Assembly (NCBI GenBank): GCA_023627715.1
Contig: JAMAHW010000057.1
Span: 42,612-106,611 of the forward strand
DNA length: 64,000 nt
Reading direction: 5' to 3'
DNA from: Periconia sp. R9002
Taxonomy: Eukaryota; Ascomycota; Dothideomycetes; Pleosporales; Periconiaceae
A program made the position numbers and the translations under genes. How positions within the stretch are numbered: position 1 is the stretch's first letter; each line of letters begins with the position of its first letter. Of this stretch, positions 22,401-35,258 are shown in pieces. The notes under the pieces are model-generated. The model ran no database searches. It saw only the letters and a program-made list of their open reading frames with translations, and was not told the origin of the DNA.

Positions 22401-23573
22401 GATGGGATAGGACAATGAGCAACGAGCAGGGGGGTGAGGGCAGTGGGAGTGGATGTGTGTGTGTGTGTGTGTGTGGTGTGTGGTGGAAGGGTGTGGCGGG
22501 GTAGGCGGGCTCGGGATGGCAGATCGCTTGGAAGCTGCAACAGAGATATGCGAGGCGAGGGCAGGGCAGGCAGGGCAGGGTCTCTCAAGGTTTATAGGAT
22601 GGGAGTGTGCTGGGGCTAAGGGAAAGCGAGGCGCGACCTTGGGCGAGTCTGACAACACAGCGGGCGGACCAGCGACGGGGCGGCGGAAGGCCATCTCATG
22701 GCGTGGCCAGGATCCCGCTGCTTGGAGCTGGTGTCAGGTCACGGCGGACAGGCTGGCTGGTCGCAAAACGGATGGACTGCGTGCGTGCGTGGGAAAAGGT
22801 GGATGGGAAGAAGCAGGGCTGCTTGGCGGGGACGTCTCATACCATGTAGCCAGCAGCGCGCGCGGGCTGGGGTGATGCTTTGAGCGAGGGTGCGGCTTGC
22901 ATAAGGAGATGCGCTGCAGTGCAGAAGCATGCAACAGCGCGCGAGGTTGACGTTGAAGGGAGGAGGCGAGGGAAGGGGGGGTAGAGAGGAAAAGAAGAGT
23001 CGAGTAGAGAGGAGAGACAAAGTCAAGTGTCGCGAAGAGAGGCCGAGTGGGAGACGGAGGGCGAGGTAGGGGGCGCAATTCCCAAACGGCAACGGTCGTG
23101 GAGCGCGTGGTAGGGGGGTGGTGGTGCGGCAAGCAAGCAAGCAAAAAAGATGTGGTGCTGGTGCAGTGCAGCAGAATGGAGGGAGAAAAGCAACGACGAC
23201 GACAACAGCAAGTGGTGGCTGGCGGGCGAGAGTCAAGGTACCGCCGTCGTCGATGTCGGTAGATAGGTACACGTAGAGAGGTACAGTAGTGGGTGGTGGT
23301 AGGGTAGTGGTAGTAGGGCGGGCGTGCGTGCGTGCGTGCGTGCGTGGGCGGTCAGGGTAGGGTGTGGTAGTGGATGGGTAGGGTAGGTAGGGTAGTAGGG
23401 GTCAAGGGAAAGAGCGAACGACGGACGAACGAACGAACAACAAGAGAGGTTCAGGTTCAACTCAAGACTCGACTCACCATGCTGTTGTTATTGTTTGGGG
23501 CCGCCACTACAGGCGCCGGCTCTTCCTTATACTTCCGGGGCCTATCTGGCGCACGCGACTGGAACTGGGACAT
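19425..23573 (-). CDS. Long Q/P-rich conserved fungal regulator-like protein (possibly DUF8032 family), five exons
   Basis: Exons: 23478-23573, 21838-22273, 20597-21682, 19630-20283 and 19425-19579, all in phase, giving 808 residues. Start MSQFQSRAPDRPRKYKEEPA in context ACAATGTCC. Donors GTGAGT, GTATGT, GTATGT, GTGAGT. Intron 1 is 1204 nt, very long for this genome. Intron 3 (20284-20596) has a GCTAAC branch site and CCCCCAG acceptor; joining there fuses two blocks otherwise seen as separate frames. Residues 33-360 are Gln/His/Pro-rich with a ten-Gln run. Block 1 (about 363-485) contains QWIAFEYSRDRVKMEYTIRC, CVYPRACCHKDQYKGNRLHY and CLRGKRGLIQRAVDSWRNSN. Block 2 (about 610-800) contains GDLPENKRRKFILVDD, LNDLGYRMSWSQSRVFAGRT and LDAYRNKM. 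Both are conserved among filamentous fungi from memory; function is unproven, but composition suggests transcriptional regulation. Retaining intron 3 would give a 546-residue form ending SGMFHQQM. Confidence 0.85.
22274..23477 (-). other. 1.2-kb first intron of the Q-rich regulator
   Basis: Bounded by GTGAGT and TTTCCAG, with codons ATG|CAT on either side. It contains TG and GCGT repeats (about 22453-22473 and 23325-23346) and GGGATAGGAT repeats. The neighbouring genes have introns of 43-130 nt, so this one is exceptional. It may house regulatory or alternative promoter sequence. Confidence 0.7.
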
Positions 23574-26500
23574 TGTTGTGATGACTGCTTGCTTGCGAGG
23601 GCTGCCAAAATCGACGAGCCGGATTTGCTGGGGCCCGAGCGCGGGATGCAGTAGCGCTGCCTGCGCAATTTCACTCGCACCGCTTTGCACCGCTCCGCAC
23701 ACACACGCAGAGATTAGAGAAGAGTAGAGAATGCTTCCCCGCTTGAAATCTGAAAAGAATTAACGTCGATGACAGCAGCCAGCGTTAACTACGTCGTTGT
23801 CAACGAGGAAGCTCTGGTACCGTACAGTAGTAGCAGAGGCAAGACAAGACAGGGCAGAAGACAGACAGAAGAGGCTGGTCGGGATGGGAAAGGATGGGTG
23901 GGTGGGCAGGCCGAGGGGTGGAGCAGACGGTGAAATAAACGTAAAACAACTAACGCCTCCCGGCTCCAGCCACCTCCCTGTACGGTGCTGCAACCCCGGG
24001 GGAACAGCCCTTTTTGGCGCCGCGCGCGGATGGCCTGTGTCATGCCCAAGGGTGCCTAGCGTGTTATGGCTGCCAGAAAAAGAGGGACCGGGATCAGGGA
24101 TCTCGGCCTGGTCGTTGGCTGATGGATGGCACCGTAGCTACTGTATGTACCTATGGCATTTCTGATATGGACGCTTGCTTGGCCAAGTCGAAGTGGTCGA
24201 GGGCAATGGGAAGGAAGAAAGAAAAATCACAGTCAAAGGGGGGGTTTGCGGGAGTGAATGAATGGAATGGATTTTTTTTTATTGATTAGCATTCATCATC
24301 AATCCATTATGGCTGTGGCGAGCGAGAGAGTTTGGTCTTCATCATTCACACATGGTTGGCTGAGGAAGCACAAACCGTAAGAGAATAAATAGTAAACTAC
24401 GCCAACGAACTCTGCCAAACGGGTACAGACGGGCGTACAAGACTGCTGACTATTCATAGCACAAGGTACCCAATATGGATACCTAGTTACCTTTGTACGA
24501 ATCCACGGGAGAGATGGGAGAGAGATGAGATGAGATGATGGATCGTCGTCGAGATTGCTTTGGTTATCGACACCGCCGCCAGCAAAGTACCGTAAACAGC
24601 GCTACCGTAGTGAAATGGCGGTGACGTATCCAGTACCTGTACCTATTCTCCACGACCAGCACCGCCTTTGATAATTAAGCAAGCAAGCAGGTAAGCAAGC
24701 ATCAATCAACCAAATACCTAGGTAGGTATTCACCTTCTTTTGCTTTGCTTGGACGAACCGTGCACACGCATCGGCAGCACTCAATTTCCCTCATAAACTG
24801 GATATATTGGTCATCCATCTACTAGTATTGCTCATGGAACAGTCCGGTCTGGTGGTCTAGACAGGGCCAGTTATCTCGGGTAAAATGCTCTCCACTACCT
24901 ACCGTCTTTGCTGCTATAGCTGGCTGCTAGTTATTGCATTCACGCTGTCGACAGACAACCTTCTTACAGGCTGGCATTACAGTGATGACACGATGGAGCT
25001 TAGGTGCCCCTGCTTGCTGCCTGGGCTGGGGCGATGCGGCCAAGGTGTGCATGGGTTGCCCGGTCGGTCTCTCTCCTGTACTGTACCCGTCCCACACCTT
25101 CCCCTTCGGCCAGCCCACCCCTGCCCTCTTCTCCGTGTCATCCTTCACTACGCCAGACGTGTAACATGGCCCAAGAGACCTCCCTCAAGGATCGTCATGC
25201 GCTCCTCGGTACATGTATCATCTGTACGGTGCTACTACACCACCGTATCGCATCATCACAGCGCATCGCATCGCGTCAAAGTAGGAGGTACCTTCCTGTA
25301 CCGTCATTATGCCATGCGCAAAGAAGTCCTACTTCACATCAATCCATGAACATTGAATGTTCAGATGTTCTTCCATGTCTCCACGTTGGCTGACCGTTGA
25401 TGGCGTCGCACCAGGATCATCCAATCGTCGATGGGCAACTGTGGCGCTTTTTGCATGATTATTTTTGCCCAACGGCCTCGAGCTCTCCTTTCCCTTTTGT
25501 CTCGTTCGACTCCTCCTTCTAGCCTGGATGGGACATGGCCTACGCCGTGGATGGGCTGCTCCACTGGAACCACCGCCCAAAGGACGCGCGTGTCATCCAA
25601 TAGCCCCCAACTGTCGCTGCCATCGGCCCGGTGCTCTCCTCCCAGCCATCTACTGTAACTACTGTGATGATGATTCTTTTCATGCAACCAGAGTCGGAGC
25701 AAGAGCACATGGACAGCCGTGCGTTCAGGGTGAAGGGAGCGTTTCGCGCGCCCGGCCGTGGCCAGCACATGTCTGCCCAGCATCATTTTGATTGCGTTAT
25801 GCGGTGCGGCGCCGTTTCACGCGTCGCGACCAAAACATGGGAGACGCGAACAATCAATCTCCCAGAGCCCATGACGGCCCACCACCCATGGAATCCTCCG
25901 TCTCCGTGCTCGTGTTTCCTTCTTGTCTCCTTTGTTCCTGCAAACCTAAAAGGAGAGACATCAAAATAGCCTCTGGCTTGAATTGGCGCATAACCTAGCT
26001 GGGCTCTGCTCAGACAGCCAGACAGACAGATGCTTCGGTCGCGTGGAAGGCCCCTGCATACGCCTCGAGGGGGTTCCGGTTTAACGTAGACAGCGTGTCG
26101 CGATGGGAACCTTGGTTGACAGTCTTCCAGAAGCAGCTTCCAGCGCTGCGTTAGAAACATGTTGCCGTTGTCGTGCGGTGCAGAACGTGGGACTAGGGAA
26201 TCCGACGGTCGTGGTGGTGAACCATGGGCGTCGTCGGCGTGGATGCAAACGCCCTGGCATGCCTGGCCTGCCTGCCTGGGCCGATCGCAACATGGGCCCA
26301 TGATTAAGTAATGTCCCGACCATGGCGATGCAGTGGAGTGCGGAGAAAAACCCTGGGAATCGCATCGCGTTGGCCTGCTCTGTGACCAGGGCGACAATTC
26401 AGGTACCGAACGAGCAGCAACTCTAAACAGACGCCTCGACATCCATCCATCCCTCGCATCAGACCGTCTACACAACGTCTACGACTACATACATGCGCAT

Positions 26501-27019
26501 GTTTGTTTTGGCAGCCACAGCTGCGTAGTCGTTATCCACGGTCCACGCTGCTCATGTACTTAGTATGTACCCGCCAGAACCATACACAACTGCCGACTTT
26601 GTGCGCCACGTCGCCAACGATAATCATGCCCCTCCCTAGCTCCACCTCCACCCGCCCCGAATCTTCCTTTCATCGCACAAACCCGCGCATCTCAGCTTAC
26701 CAGTGTGGTACAGAGCATCGCTTCGAGTCTCGAGGTGTGCCTGCGCAATCAATAGATAGCTAGTACCGGTACATACATGGCGACGGACGGCTATGGGAAG
26801 GAGAGGCGCATTGGCTTCCCTGCAGGCTCATGGCCGCAACGTGCGGGACAGCGACACATGCACTACCGAGCACAGCACAGTACTACGCAATCATGTCGCC
26901 CTGCTTTTGTCACGGCCACGGCCATGGCACCGAGATGCGAGTCGTCGGAGCCATCTTGCGCAAAAAAAGCGGAGGCCGGACGTGTTGAATGCTCATGCAG
27001 CCATCCAAGGCAACCACCA

Positions 27020-27045
27020 GCTTGCTTGCTTGCTTGCTTGCTTGC
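27020..27045. repeat. (GCTT)n array
   Basis: Six or so tandem GCTT units in the gene-poor region. Confidence 0.85.
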
Positions 27046-30000
27046 CATGTTGACAACAGCGAGCAGCGAACCAAGCCCCCCAAACCACCGCAGCTGGCGG
27101 GAAGCAGGGATGCACTTTCTGACGGAATCTGACCACAACGGCTGACGATCGCTACGAGTGGCGTCTGCCTGCCCATGTATGTCCCGACTCGTCCCGGTTC
27201 ACCCAAGCATTGTACATATGCCTGACCTGGTCGTGAGCCCACAGGAAATGGTGCTGCACAGCAAGAAAAAATCATCACAATGGAGCTTTGCTTGATTGGA
27301 CGCCGGGTGCTCAATTTGCAGCCGAGCCGGATCAGTGTTTGGTCCTGCCAACAAACAATTGAATACGCGGCCGCGTGACTGACCGGCTGAAATGTGATCG
27401 GCATGTGCTCCAAACAGGAAATTTTTTTTCTCGCAGTCTTTTCTGCTGCTGCTGCCATGGCGAAGGAAGACGGGCCCCACACTGGGACCGCTTGCACCAA
27501 TGGAGAAACGGTGTCGACCGGCTAACTCGATGGGGAAAAGGCCCAAAAATCACGCCTGCATGCTGCTTTGCCTCTGGGGGGCTCTCCAATTGACCCACGA
27601 CCAACATGAGTGCTGCTGTGCGGCCATGCAAAGGTCAAATCCTCCCACCTGGTTGATGGGGAGCCAGAGCATGTTGGAACAAAGCTGTCGTTGTCGTTAA
27701 CCTGCTCGCTGACGGGCGGCGGGGGGGATCGCCTCAGGGCCCCTCGACCTTGCTTCCCGCTGCCCTACCTTGAGGGTTACTACCGCTGTCCTTCGCAGCC
27801 TGGCTGGCCCAGCATCGCGTATTGCTCACAGATTTCCACAGGCACAGGCACAGGCACAGCACAGGCTGAACCAGGGCCGGCAATCGCACGTCGCGTCGCC
27901 AACCCAAAAGGCACGCAAACAATCCGACGTCGATGAAGATGAGGGGCAGGGCAGGGCAAGCCGCAAGTGCAACGGCAACGGCGATCCGATGACACGCAAC
28001 CGCACCGCACGGGAAAACCATGCCTTCTCCATTCTCTTCGTGTCCGCAAATTACACCCGTCGACACGTCTAGGCTCCCCCAATCTTCGGCCCACAGTCTG
28101 CTTTGAAATCGGCTTCTCCATCACGACAGCTCGCTCTCTCTCCTCTAACCGAGCGCGGTGAGAAACCAACGCCTCTGCATAAGCGCCATTTCGTCCAAGC
28201 CCCGTGCGCAGGCGGTGATTGGATTTCTGTTGCTGTATGTGCAGAGGCATCGGCTTTTATGGCGGCGATAGTTACTGCTTGCAAGCAGAGAGCGGTTTGG
28301 ATCCCAGGCTATAGCGCCCCATAGCGACAAGGACCACCTGGCCTCCCGCCCTTTCCTGGTCGGCGGGAGATGGTCGTGATTCGCACGGGATTTGGGTGAG
28401 GGTGTCGACATGGGCTGATGTCTGCAGCTCTGCGGCACCTTTCAGCACCTTGCACGACGAGCTCCTCCTTTGGTCATGGATCCATGATGTCAGCTGCGGT
28501 TCACTGACTCAGTCCCTGTCGGCCTCTTGTCCCAAATGGGACCTCGGCTGCGGACATTTTCAGGCCTGCCTGGGAGGCCTCTCGTCGTGCCCAAAACCCC
28601 CATCTCCCGCCTTGATTGGCCCTGCTAAGGTTACAGGAAACTGCTCGTGTCCGAACCAGTCCTCCGGGTCTCTGGTTCGTGTCAAGGCATCAGCACCGAC
28701 CAGGTTGCGCGTATCCATCTTGGATTCTGCATTGATGATGCTGTTTGACACGCCCGACAGGAATAGATGCGATACGATCTCGTACCGTCATGCTCATGGC
28801 AATGTTCCTTCACCATCTTTTTCGCGTGCTTGCCTGCTTCCGCTTTCCTCAGTAAGCTGGTTTGGACATTCGGCAGTCCGGGAGAGGCAATGCATACCGC
28901 TAGTTGGACTGCAAGAGATGATCCAATACTTCTCGGCGATACTTTTGTTCCCCTCGGGGCCATCATCAGTTCGTCGAACACTGTTGCGACTCCATCCCAT
29001 CCAATCCAGGCAGTGATGCAATCAATCTCCCGCAGCAGACTTTGCCTGAGCTGACGTGGCGCATCGGGTTAACACGTGCATATCATCATGCTTTGCCACT
29101 ATTGCCTTTCAGCCATGTACATACGTAGTCCCAACTTGATGAAGACTGGAGCAAACAACAGAAATGGACACCGAGCTTGGCATGACCTCGAAGACCACCT
29201 AGCCCCGAGGTGCAACTGCGGTACTACATTATACAAGGCGGCATCTCGCAGCACCGTGCTCACTCGTGATCTCGTATCAGTGCAGTAAGCTCTTCCTTTG
29301 GGGTATGCGCAGGCAGGAGCGTGCATCCCAAAATAAGCATCTACAAGTACAGAGATGTTGTTTTTTTCAGCTCCCATGATGATTTGATGATGAATGAGGC
29401 TGGAGGAGCCATGTGCCGTCTTATCTACCCTGTTGTATCAGCAAGTAGTTCGCCCCCTCCATGGGGTTACAACTTGCAGGGAAGGTTACGAGGGAGCGAT
29501 CCACGAAAGGAAAAAAGAAAAAGGGGAAAGACTACACCACACCCTCTCTCTATTCTCATTCTTTTTTCGCGACCCGCAATCCACCAACAGGTTCGGATTT
29601 TAGTCGCCCACAGCAGCATGGCAGGATGAGGCAATACCTCCGCGAATGGATATTACTTTTCAAGCAATCTTGCCTCAACTCACGGGAGAGAGGGCCTCGA
29701 GGAAAAGGGGAACGACGTGTTTGTTTTCCGTTCAGCCACCGGAATCTTCAATCATTCTTTCATCTGTTCGTGCATGCAATGCAATGCACGCGGAAACCCA
29801 CTTTCCAAGTTGCAATGTCTGTTCTCCTGTCGGCGTTTCCTCGGGATACCCCGTTTGCTTCTTTTCAATTTGCTGTAATTGTTTTATTCTGAAGGCGCGC
29901 GCTGTGATTGGCTCCCTCACCATTTTCCCATCTGCTCGTCTACTGGCCTCGCCCAGACCGAACCATCTCATCTTACTTGTGCTACACCACGCTCAACCAA

Positions 30001-31474
30001 CCACACACGGCGAGACACCCCCTCCCAAGAATAGCAACGGTAAAAGGTAATCAAGATCAATTCATCTCGTCCCATGTGCTCGCCACACGTTTCGACATGC
30101 GCGCAAAAGGGGATCCGTCGTGCACACCACGCGCTACCGACCTACACGCTCGCCACTTCAATTTAGTTCTCTCGTGGTCGCAGTGCTGTGTATACACGCT
30201 GCAATGATTACATATTGCCAAAAGCATTCGATCCTTGCTTTCCGCCAGCCAGCCTGTTATCCAGCCATGCTTCGTATAACACGTCGGACGGCCCGCGCCC
30301 TGAGGAGCAGCTTTGATTCGCGGGAATTAAACAACAATTCCTTCACACCCTCGTATTCCTTCTGTCAGAAACCTCTGTGAACGCCACCGAACCGAACTGC
30401 GGGTGTATGTGACATGTGTGAGTGAATGTGTGCCGCTTACTGTGTGCACAGTGCTGTAGGATTCTGTAGGCGGTCGGAGAGATACACGCGGGATCATTTC
30501 TCTACGCGGTAGCCTATACATGTAGGTAAGACGCTACCCTGACGTGTTTGTTTGACCGACCGGTGAGAAGCTCCAAAAGACGCGAAACGGTGCGCGTGTC
30601 TGACTGGTGTGTGTGTGTGGTGCCAGCGCGCGCGACATCACGTCCCAACTATGTACTTGCATCAAAGTTTTTTGCACTTCTCTCTTATGTCGTCTTTTGC
30701 TTTGGGCACCAATCCCCATCCGAAACGCGACTAACCATTCATCATCGGGTATCGATCTCTCCTCCCGTCGCCTCGAGAAAAAACGAAGTCCCACCCAGAA
30801 CAGAAAAAAAGAATCGCACACGTAGTGCGTTTCGCTATTTCTAATCACGTTACACACTACACTTACTCGAACAGCGTCCTTAGCGCGACGCGCCGCGCTG
30901 CGCCGATTTCCTCCACCGCTTCTCTTCCACCTTCCACTTCCTCCCACCTTCTGTTCTCTTTCTTCGTCTCCTTCCCTACACTACTTATCCCACGAGTCCG
31001 TCTGCGTCCGTCGTTGCACTTAAATCGCGTGTGTGTGCGTGCGTGCGTGCGCGCGTGCCCGGTAGGCTAAGCGTCGACCAGCCCTACATTTCCCATCCTC
31101 TCCACTTCTTCACCTTCTTTTGCTTCTTCTTGCCTTGACTTTTAGTGTCTCTCGCCCGGGCATGGTGGCGCCTTGTCTCATGTCATGAAGTACCGAACGC
31201 GACCGGCAACTATCTCACAAGTCTCGTTGGTGGGACACGTACTCGCCCATCCGCCTTGTTATCTCGCCTGTGTTGTGTACCGTAAAGTGTAGGTATAAAA
31301 ATAGGAACGGGGGGTATCGTGGAACGAGAGCCGGAATGTGGGGGAGGGGGGGTTCCGAGGGAGGGATGGAGTTACGTGTGTATGTAACGTCACGCAGGCT
31401 CGCACACATACGGGATGGGATATGCTTGCTTGCTTTGGATCTCACATGACGAGTAGTGTGTGTGTATGCGTGTC

Positions 31475-31497
31475 TGTGTGTGTGTGTGTGTGTGTGT
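31475..31497. repeat. (TG)n microsatellite
   Basis: About 11 TG units. A similar GT run lies at about 33086-33106 and a TA run at about 32939-32955. Confidence 0.85.
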
Positions 31498-33439
31498 AGT
31501 TCACCGTGATTGTTTTCTTCTCGATAATCTTGTTCCACACACGAGAGAAGTCAGTGATGTGAAAGGTACCTACATACATGCACATACATACCTATCCCCG
31601 TATTTACTTCCCACATCTATAGTTCGTTATTCTCTCATCCTTCGTCTGCTCATAATGCGCTCTATTCATCTATCCGTCCGTCCGTCCATCTGTCTGTCCA
31701 CCTCCCCCCCCCCTTTTCCCTCGTTGCTGTAGCAGGTACTCATACAGTCACATCACATCCCATCAGACACGTAACCTACACACTACCTATAACCAAAAAC
31801 ACCACTTTAATTATCGCAGATGGGAGTGTTAAATTAGTTACCTCTGCCCAGTATCAAACACCCACACATACACATAAACCCGTAACCCCCCACCCCCCAT
31901 CTAGTTCACATAAGACCACCACGAACCGTTCAGTCTCATATAACCAACCAACCCCCCTTGGCTTTTTCTTCTTCAAAATTTTTTCTCGTCGTACCAATAG
32001 GTGGTCCCGGACGTCCTTTTCTTACTTTCACATCTTTTTTCTTCTTTTCGTTTCAAGGTAGATCACTTACTCATCATTCATTTAATTTTTTTTTTTTTAA
32101 AAAAAAAAAAAAATCCACGATGTACCTATGTACCTACTAGACGTTTACCCTCCTATAATACATACCTTACGTGTCTTTTAGCCTACCTTACGACTCTTTT
32201 CCTTTGCTTGGGAAGGGTAAAGGCGTGATATGATGTTTTTTTATCTTTGGTGTTTAGGGTAAAGGGTAAGGGGTAGTTTAGTAACTATTTGTTAGGATAC
32301 TTGTATATTATATTCTTAAGGTAGATTGAATGGGGAGAAAGTTCTTCGCAGCCAACCTCCCGAGTGGGGGGGGGGGGGCTGTTCATCCTCAATTTATTCC
32401 ACTCAACCAGTTCAATCAATTCAATCAGGGAAAAAAAAAACGTTAAGTGACACACAAATAAAAAAAGGTACCCCGTTCCTAATACGTACGTATATGTACA
32501 CATACCAAACCACTCCGTGTCCCCGTTTTTCATTCCATCTCACAATCTCACAAACTCCCCCCAAAAAACAAACAAAAAAAAAAGGACCGGCGAAGCGGAC
32601 GGGGGGGAATAATCCCGTTAACAACAGAGTTCAATAGCGACTTGAGGATTACATACAACCGTTCGTTTTCACATATTGATACCTACCTTTATATGTAAAA
32701 TAAAGGGGAGGGGGTATGGGGGTTGAGGTTTGGTGCGAGTAGTGTAGGTATGTAGGTATGTAAGAGGAGGAGGGGATATATACCTGTGTGGCATGATTTG
32801 ATTGTATTGCTGCTTTTCTTTTTTTAGGGTTAGCATGATTGGCGTGGCTTATCTATCTCTTCCTCATCATATAAAACATCTAGCTAGAGGTTCTACATGG
32901 AATGGGGGACGTAACGTAGCGTAAGTATATACTGTATGTATATATATATATATATACATCTTTTTGTTGATAATGTTGGATGGTTGGGTAGGTTTGATCA
33001 AGCTAGAGAAAGAAGGAAATGGGGTGAGATGGGATGTTCTGGTGTGTAGAGAGAGGTGATTTGAGGGTTTGTTTGTTGTTATGGAGTGTGTGTGTGTGTG
33101 TGTGTGGGTATGGGGGAGGTTATGGGTTGTTGGATGTATGGAGGTGTTGGATGGAGAGATGGGAGGGAAGAAGGTTAAGGAAAAGGGGAGAGAGGAGAGG
33201 AGAGACAGAGGAGAAGGGATGTATGAAAGGGAGGCAGTGTGCTGTAACCAATCGAGTACATACAGTGGTTCGGAATAGGGGAGGTGTTGGGTAGTCTTGA
33301 GGTTTGGGTGAGAAATATAGAGGTTAGAATACTCGCCGAAAACCTCAAGCCATACAAACGATTCCAACAAACCTCATTAACCCTCTCCTTCAACAAGAAA
33401 CAACTCACTCTACGAAGCCTTTCTCACCCTCTCCCACAA

Positions 33440-34690
33440 TAACACAATTACCACAAATACTACTCCGTATATTTTCAAATGTCCACAATCTCGAGCCCCG
33501 CCTTTTCCAGCAGCGCGTTGATACTACTGTAACTCCGGCTTCTCTAAAGCCGCATCGCCATGTCCAGCTGTGTCGCACGAGCCCTTCTCCGACAAACACC
33601 ATATCATCGATGGGCATAACCGAATCCTTCGCCATGGCAGAGATCTGATTCTTCAGGGTCGCGGTGACTTGCTCGTCTGGGCGGTCATGCACAATGTTTC
33701 GCAAGTGGTAGGTGTGAGTGCATGGTTTGCGTTGGTTCGGAATGGTGACAACACATCGCGAGTAGCCACTCCACACACACGCACGCACCTTGAACCGGCT
33801 GAGGCGTGGAAACCATGAACCTGTGCCTCGATCAATATCATAGCTCAACTGTAACGCGTTAATAACATGCGGGATATCCAAAATAACTACACGTCCTGCG
33901 AGTTCCGGGAATCGTCCGCGCTCTCGACATCAACAAAAAAAGAATCGTGTCTTTCCTCCTCCCCTGCCCAACGACGACCTGAAGGAACGGCAACACATTA
34001 ATCGAATCACAGCGGTAGTCCAGCTCGGCTTAAACGCACCCACTACATGAACAGGCCAAAACGTCCAGGCACGCTTTGCAGCCACATAAAAGGATGGAGG
34101 TTGGTCTCGTAACCTTCTTGCCACGGTGTGTTGGATGGGTTGGTAGGGTCGTTATAGTCTTACCCCTATAGAAAGTGGGTGACTGGCTTGGATGGGGTTT
34201 TTAGGACCGTGGTGCTGTTTGCGTTGTCAGTGGTGTCGATGAGATGCTGACGCACGGGCTTGTGTAGAAGTTTTCGACTGGTGTACTGTGTGGACCGGCA
34301 AGGGCCTTAAAACTTATCCGTTGGTTTTTTTTTAATAAAGAGAAAGGTCCTTGAGAGTTGATGGATTGAACGTAGCAAAAAAGGGTCAAAACTTTGTCTT
34401 TTTCCCACAATCTGCGCGAGGCAAAATGGTCCCTCGCTCCGCTAAAACCGTCTATATTTTAGCATCAGAGCCGATTCTTGCCATGGAGAGTCGCATGTCC
34501 TGGATTTATAAGTCTACAAGGTTTCTTTTTTCCGGTTTGATATTGATGCGAACCTACAGAATTACCAATCCGAGCGCAGTTCCACCGCGATGCTCAAATT
34601 CTTCGAACGCCTCTCGTAACTTAACACGAGTGGAATTATCAATCTCCTTGGGAGGGGGAGGGTTGGTAAAGCGCTCAAGTTGACCTAAAC
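33440..34690 (-). pseudogene. Decayed family-2 (S-adenosylmethionine) O-methyltransferase
   Basis: Translated pieces in order on the minus strand match fungal secondary-metabolism O-methyltransferases, but lie in different frames and are cut by stops. RIGSDAKI-stop-TVLAERGT (about 34410-34480, stop at 34452-34454) matches the winged-helix dimerisation part. FKALAGPHSTPVENFY is at about 34265-34315. NDPTNPSNTPWQEGYETN...FMWLQSVPGRFGLF ends at a stop at 34043-34045. RGRFPELAGRVVILDIPHVI (about 33860-33922) is the SAM-binding region, but the preceding glycine loop is missing after FFVDVES. YHLRNIVHDRPDEQ keeps the catalytic-type His-Asp. INALLEKAGLEIVDI-stop-KYTE-stop is the C-terminus. At least three stops, several frame changes and a deletion make it inactive. 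Some changes may hide small introns. It is the only trace of secondary metabolism in the window. Confidence 0.88.
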
Positions 34691-35258
34691 AGGCCTTATC
34701 CTCCTCTCCTTGTACCATTGTGGACAAAATCCGCCATTGAGATCAGATAAACCCTCTTGAACAGCCATCAGTAGAATGAAAAAATCAGCACTGTAAACCC
34801 GAAAACCGGCTCCATCTGAAAACCGAATCAAGCCGGAAAAGCGGTGGCGGCGCGCGCGCAGTTATACATAATCGAAAAACCTTGATTGCCTTATTCCCAA
34901 ACACACGCTCCTTCGCTTTCACGTTAGCACGATGGGGGCTGGGTCGTTCCTAGTTCTGCTCAGAAGAACAACCACGCCGCAAATGCTGATCTGACCTCAC
35001 GAGTAAGATTTCGATTGCATCGAGCGAAACATGTAAACCGCCCTCGTGACTGGCTGCGCCCGCATTCTTACTCGATTCCGTGGGGCGTTCTTACGGGCGG
35101 GGTGTTCATGTGTCATGGCGCCACTGCGTGAACTTGGTGAGCCTAGAGTTTTCGTATGGAGAGTCCCTCTGGTTGATCTTGGTTTTGAAGTAGGGACTTC
35201 TTCTCTCTTCACGGTATCATCACGTCTTTGCAACCTCTGATTTTATCCAATATTTAAT
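34691..35258. other. Gap between O-methyltransferase relic and rhodopsin-type gene
   Basis: No gene supported. Serves as the upstream region of the following plus-strand gene. Short GCGC run near 34850. Confidence 0.5.

Larger units (their letters stand above)
23574..33404. other. Long gene-poor region (9.8 kb)
   Basis: Upstream of the Q-rich regulator. Dozens of overlapping open frames up to 230 residues occur on both strands, but none shows a family motif, spliceable neighbour or non-random composition, so I support no gene. The left part (to about 30 kb) is GC-rich and non-repetitive; the right part (31-33.3 kb) is simple-repeat rich with homopolymers. Long upstream regions are usual for fungal developmental regulators, so cis-elements or non-coding RNA are possible, but I cannot point to one. 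Confidence 0.55.

Noticed and set aside
25783..26475. 230-residue minus-strand frame in the gene-poor region
   Set aside because: Arg/Ser/Pro/His-rich translation of GC-rich DNA, no motif, no start context, equal-length frames on the opposite strand.
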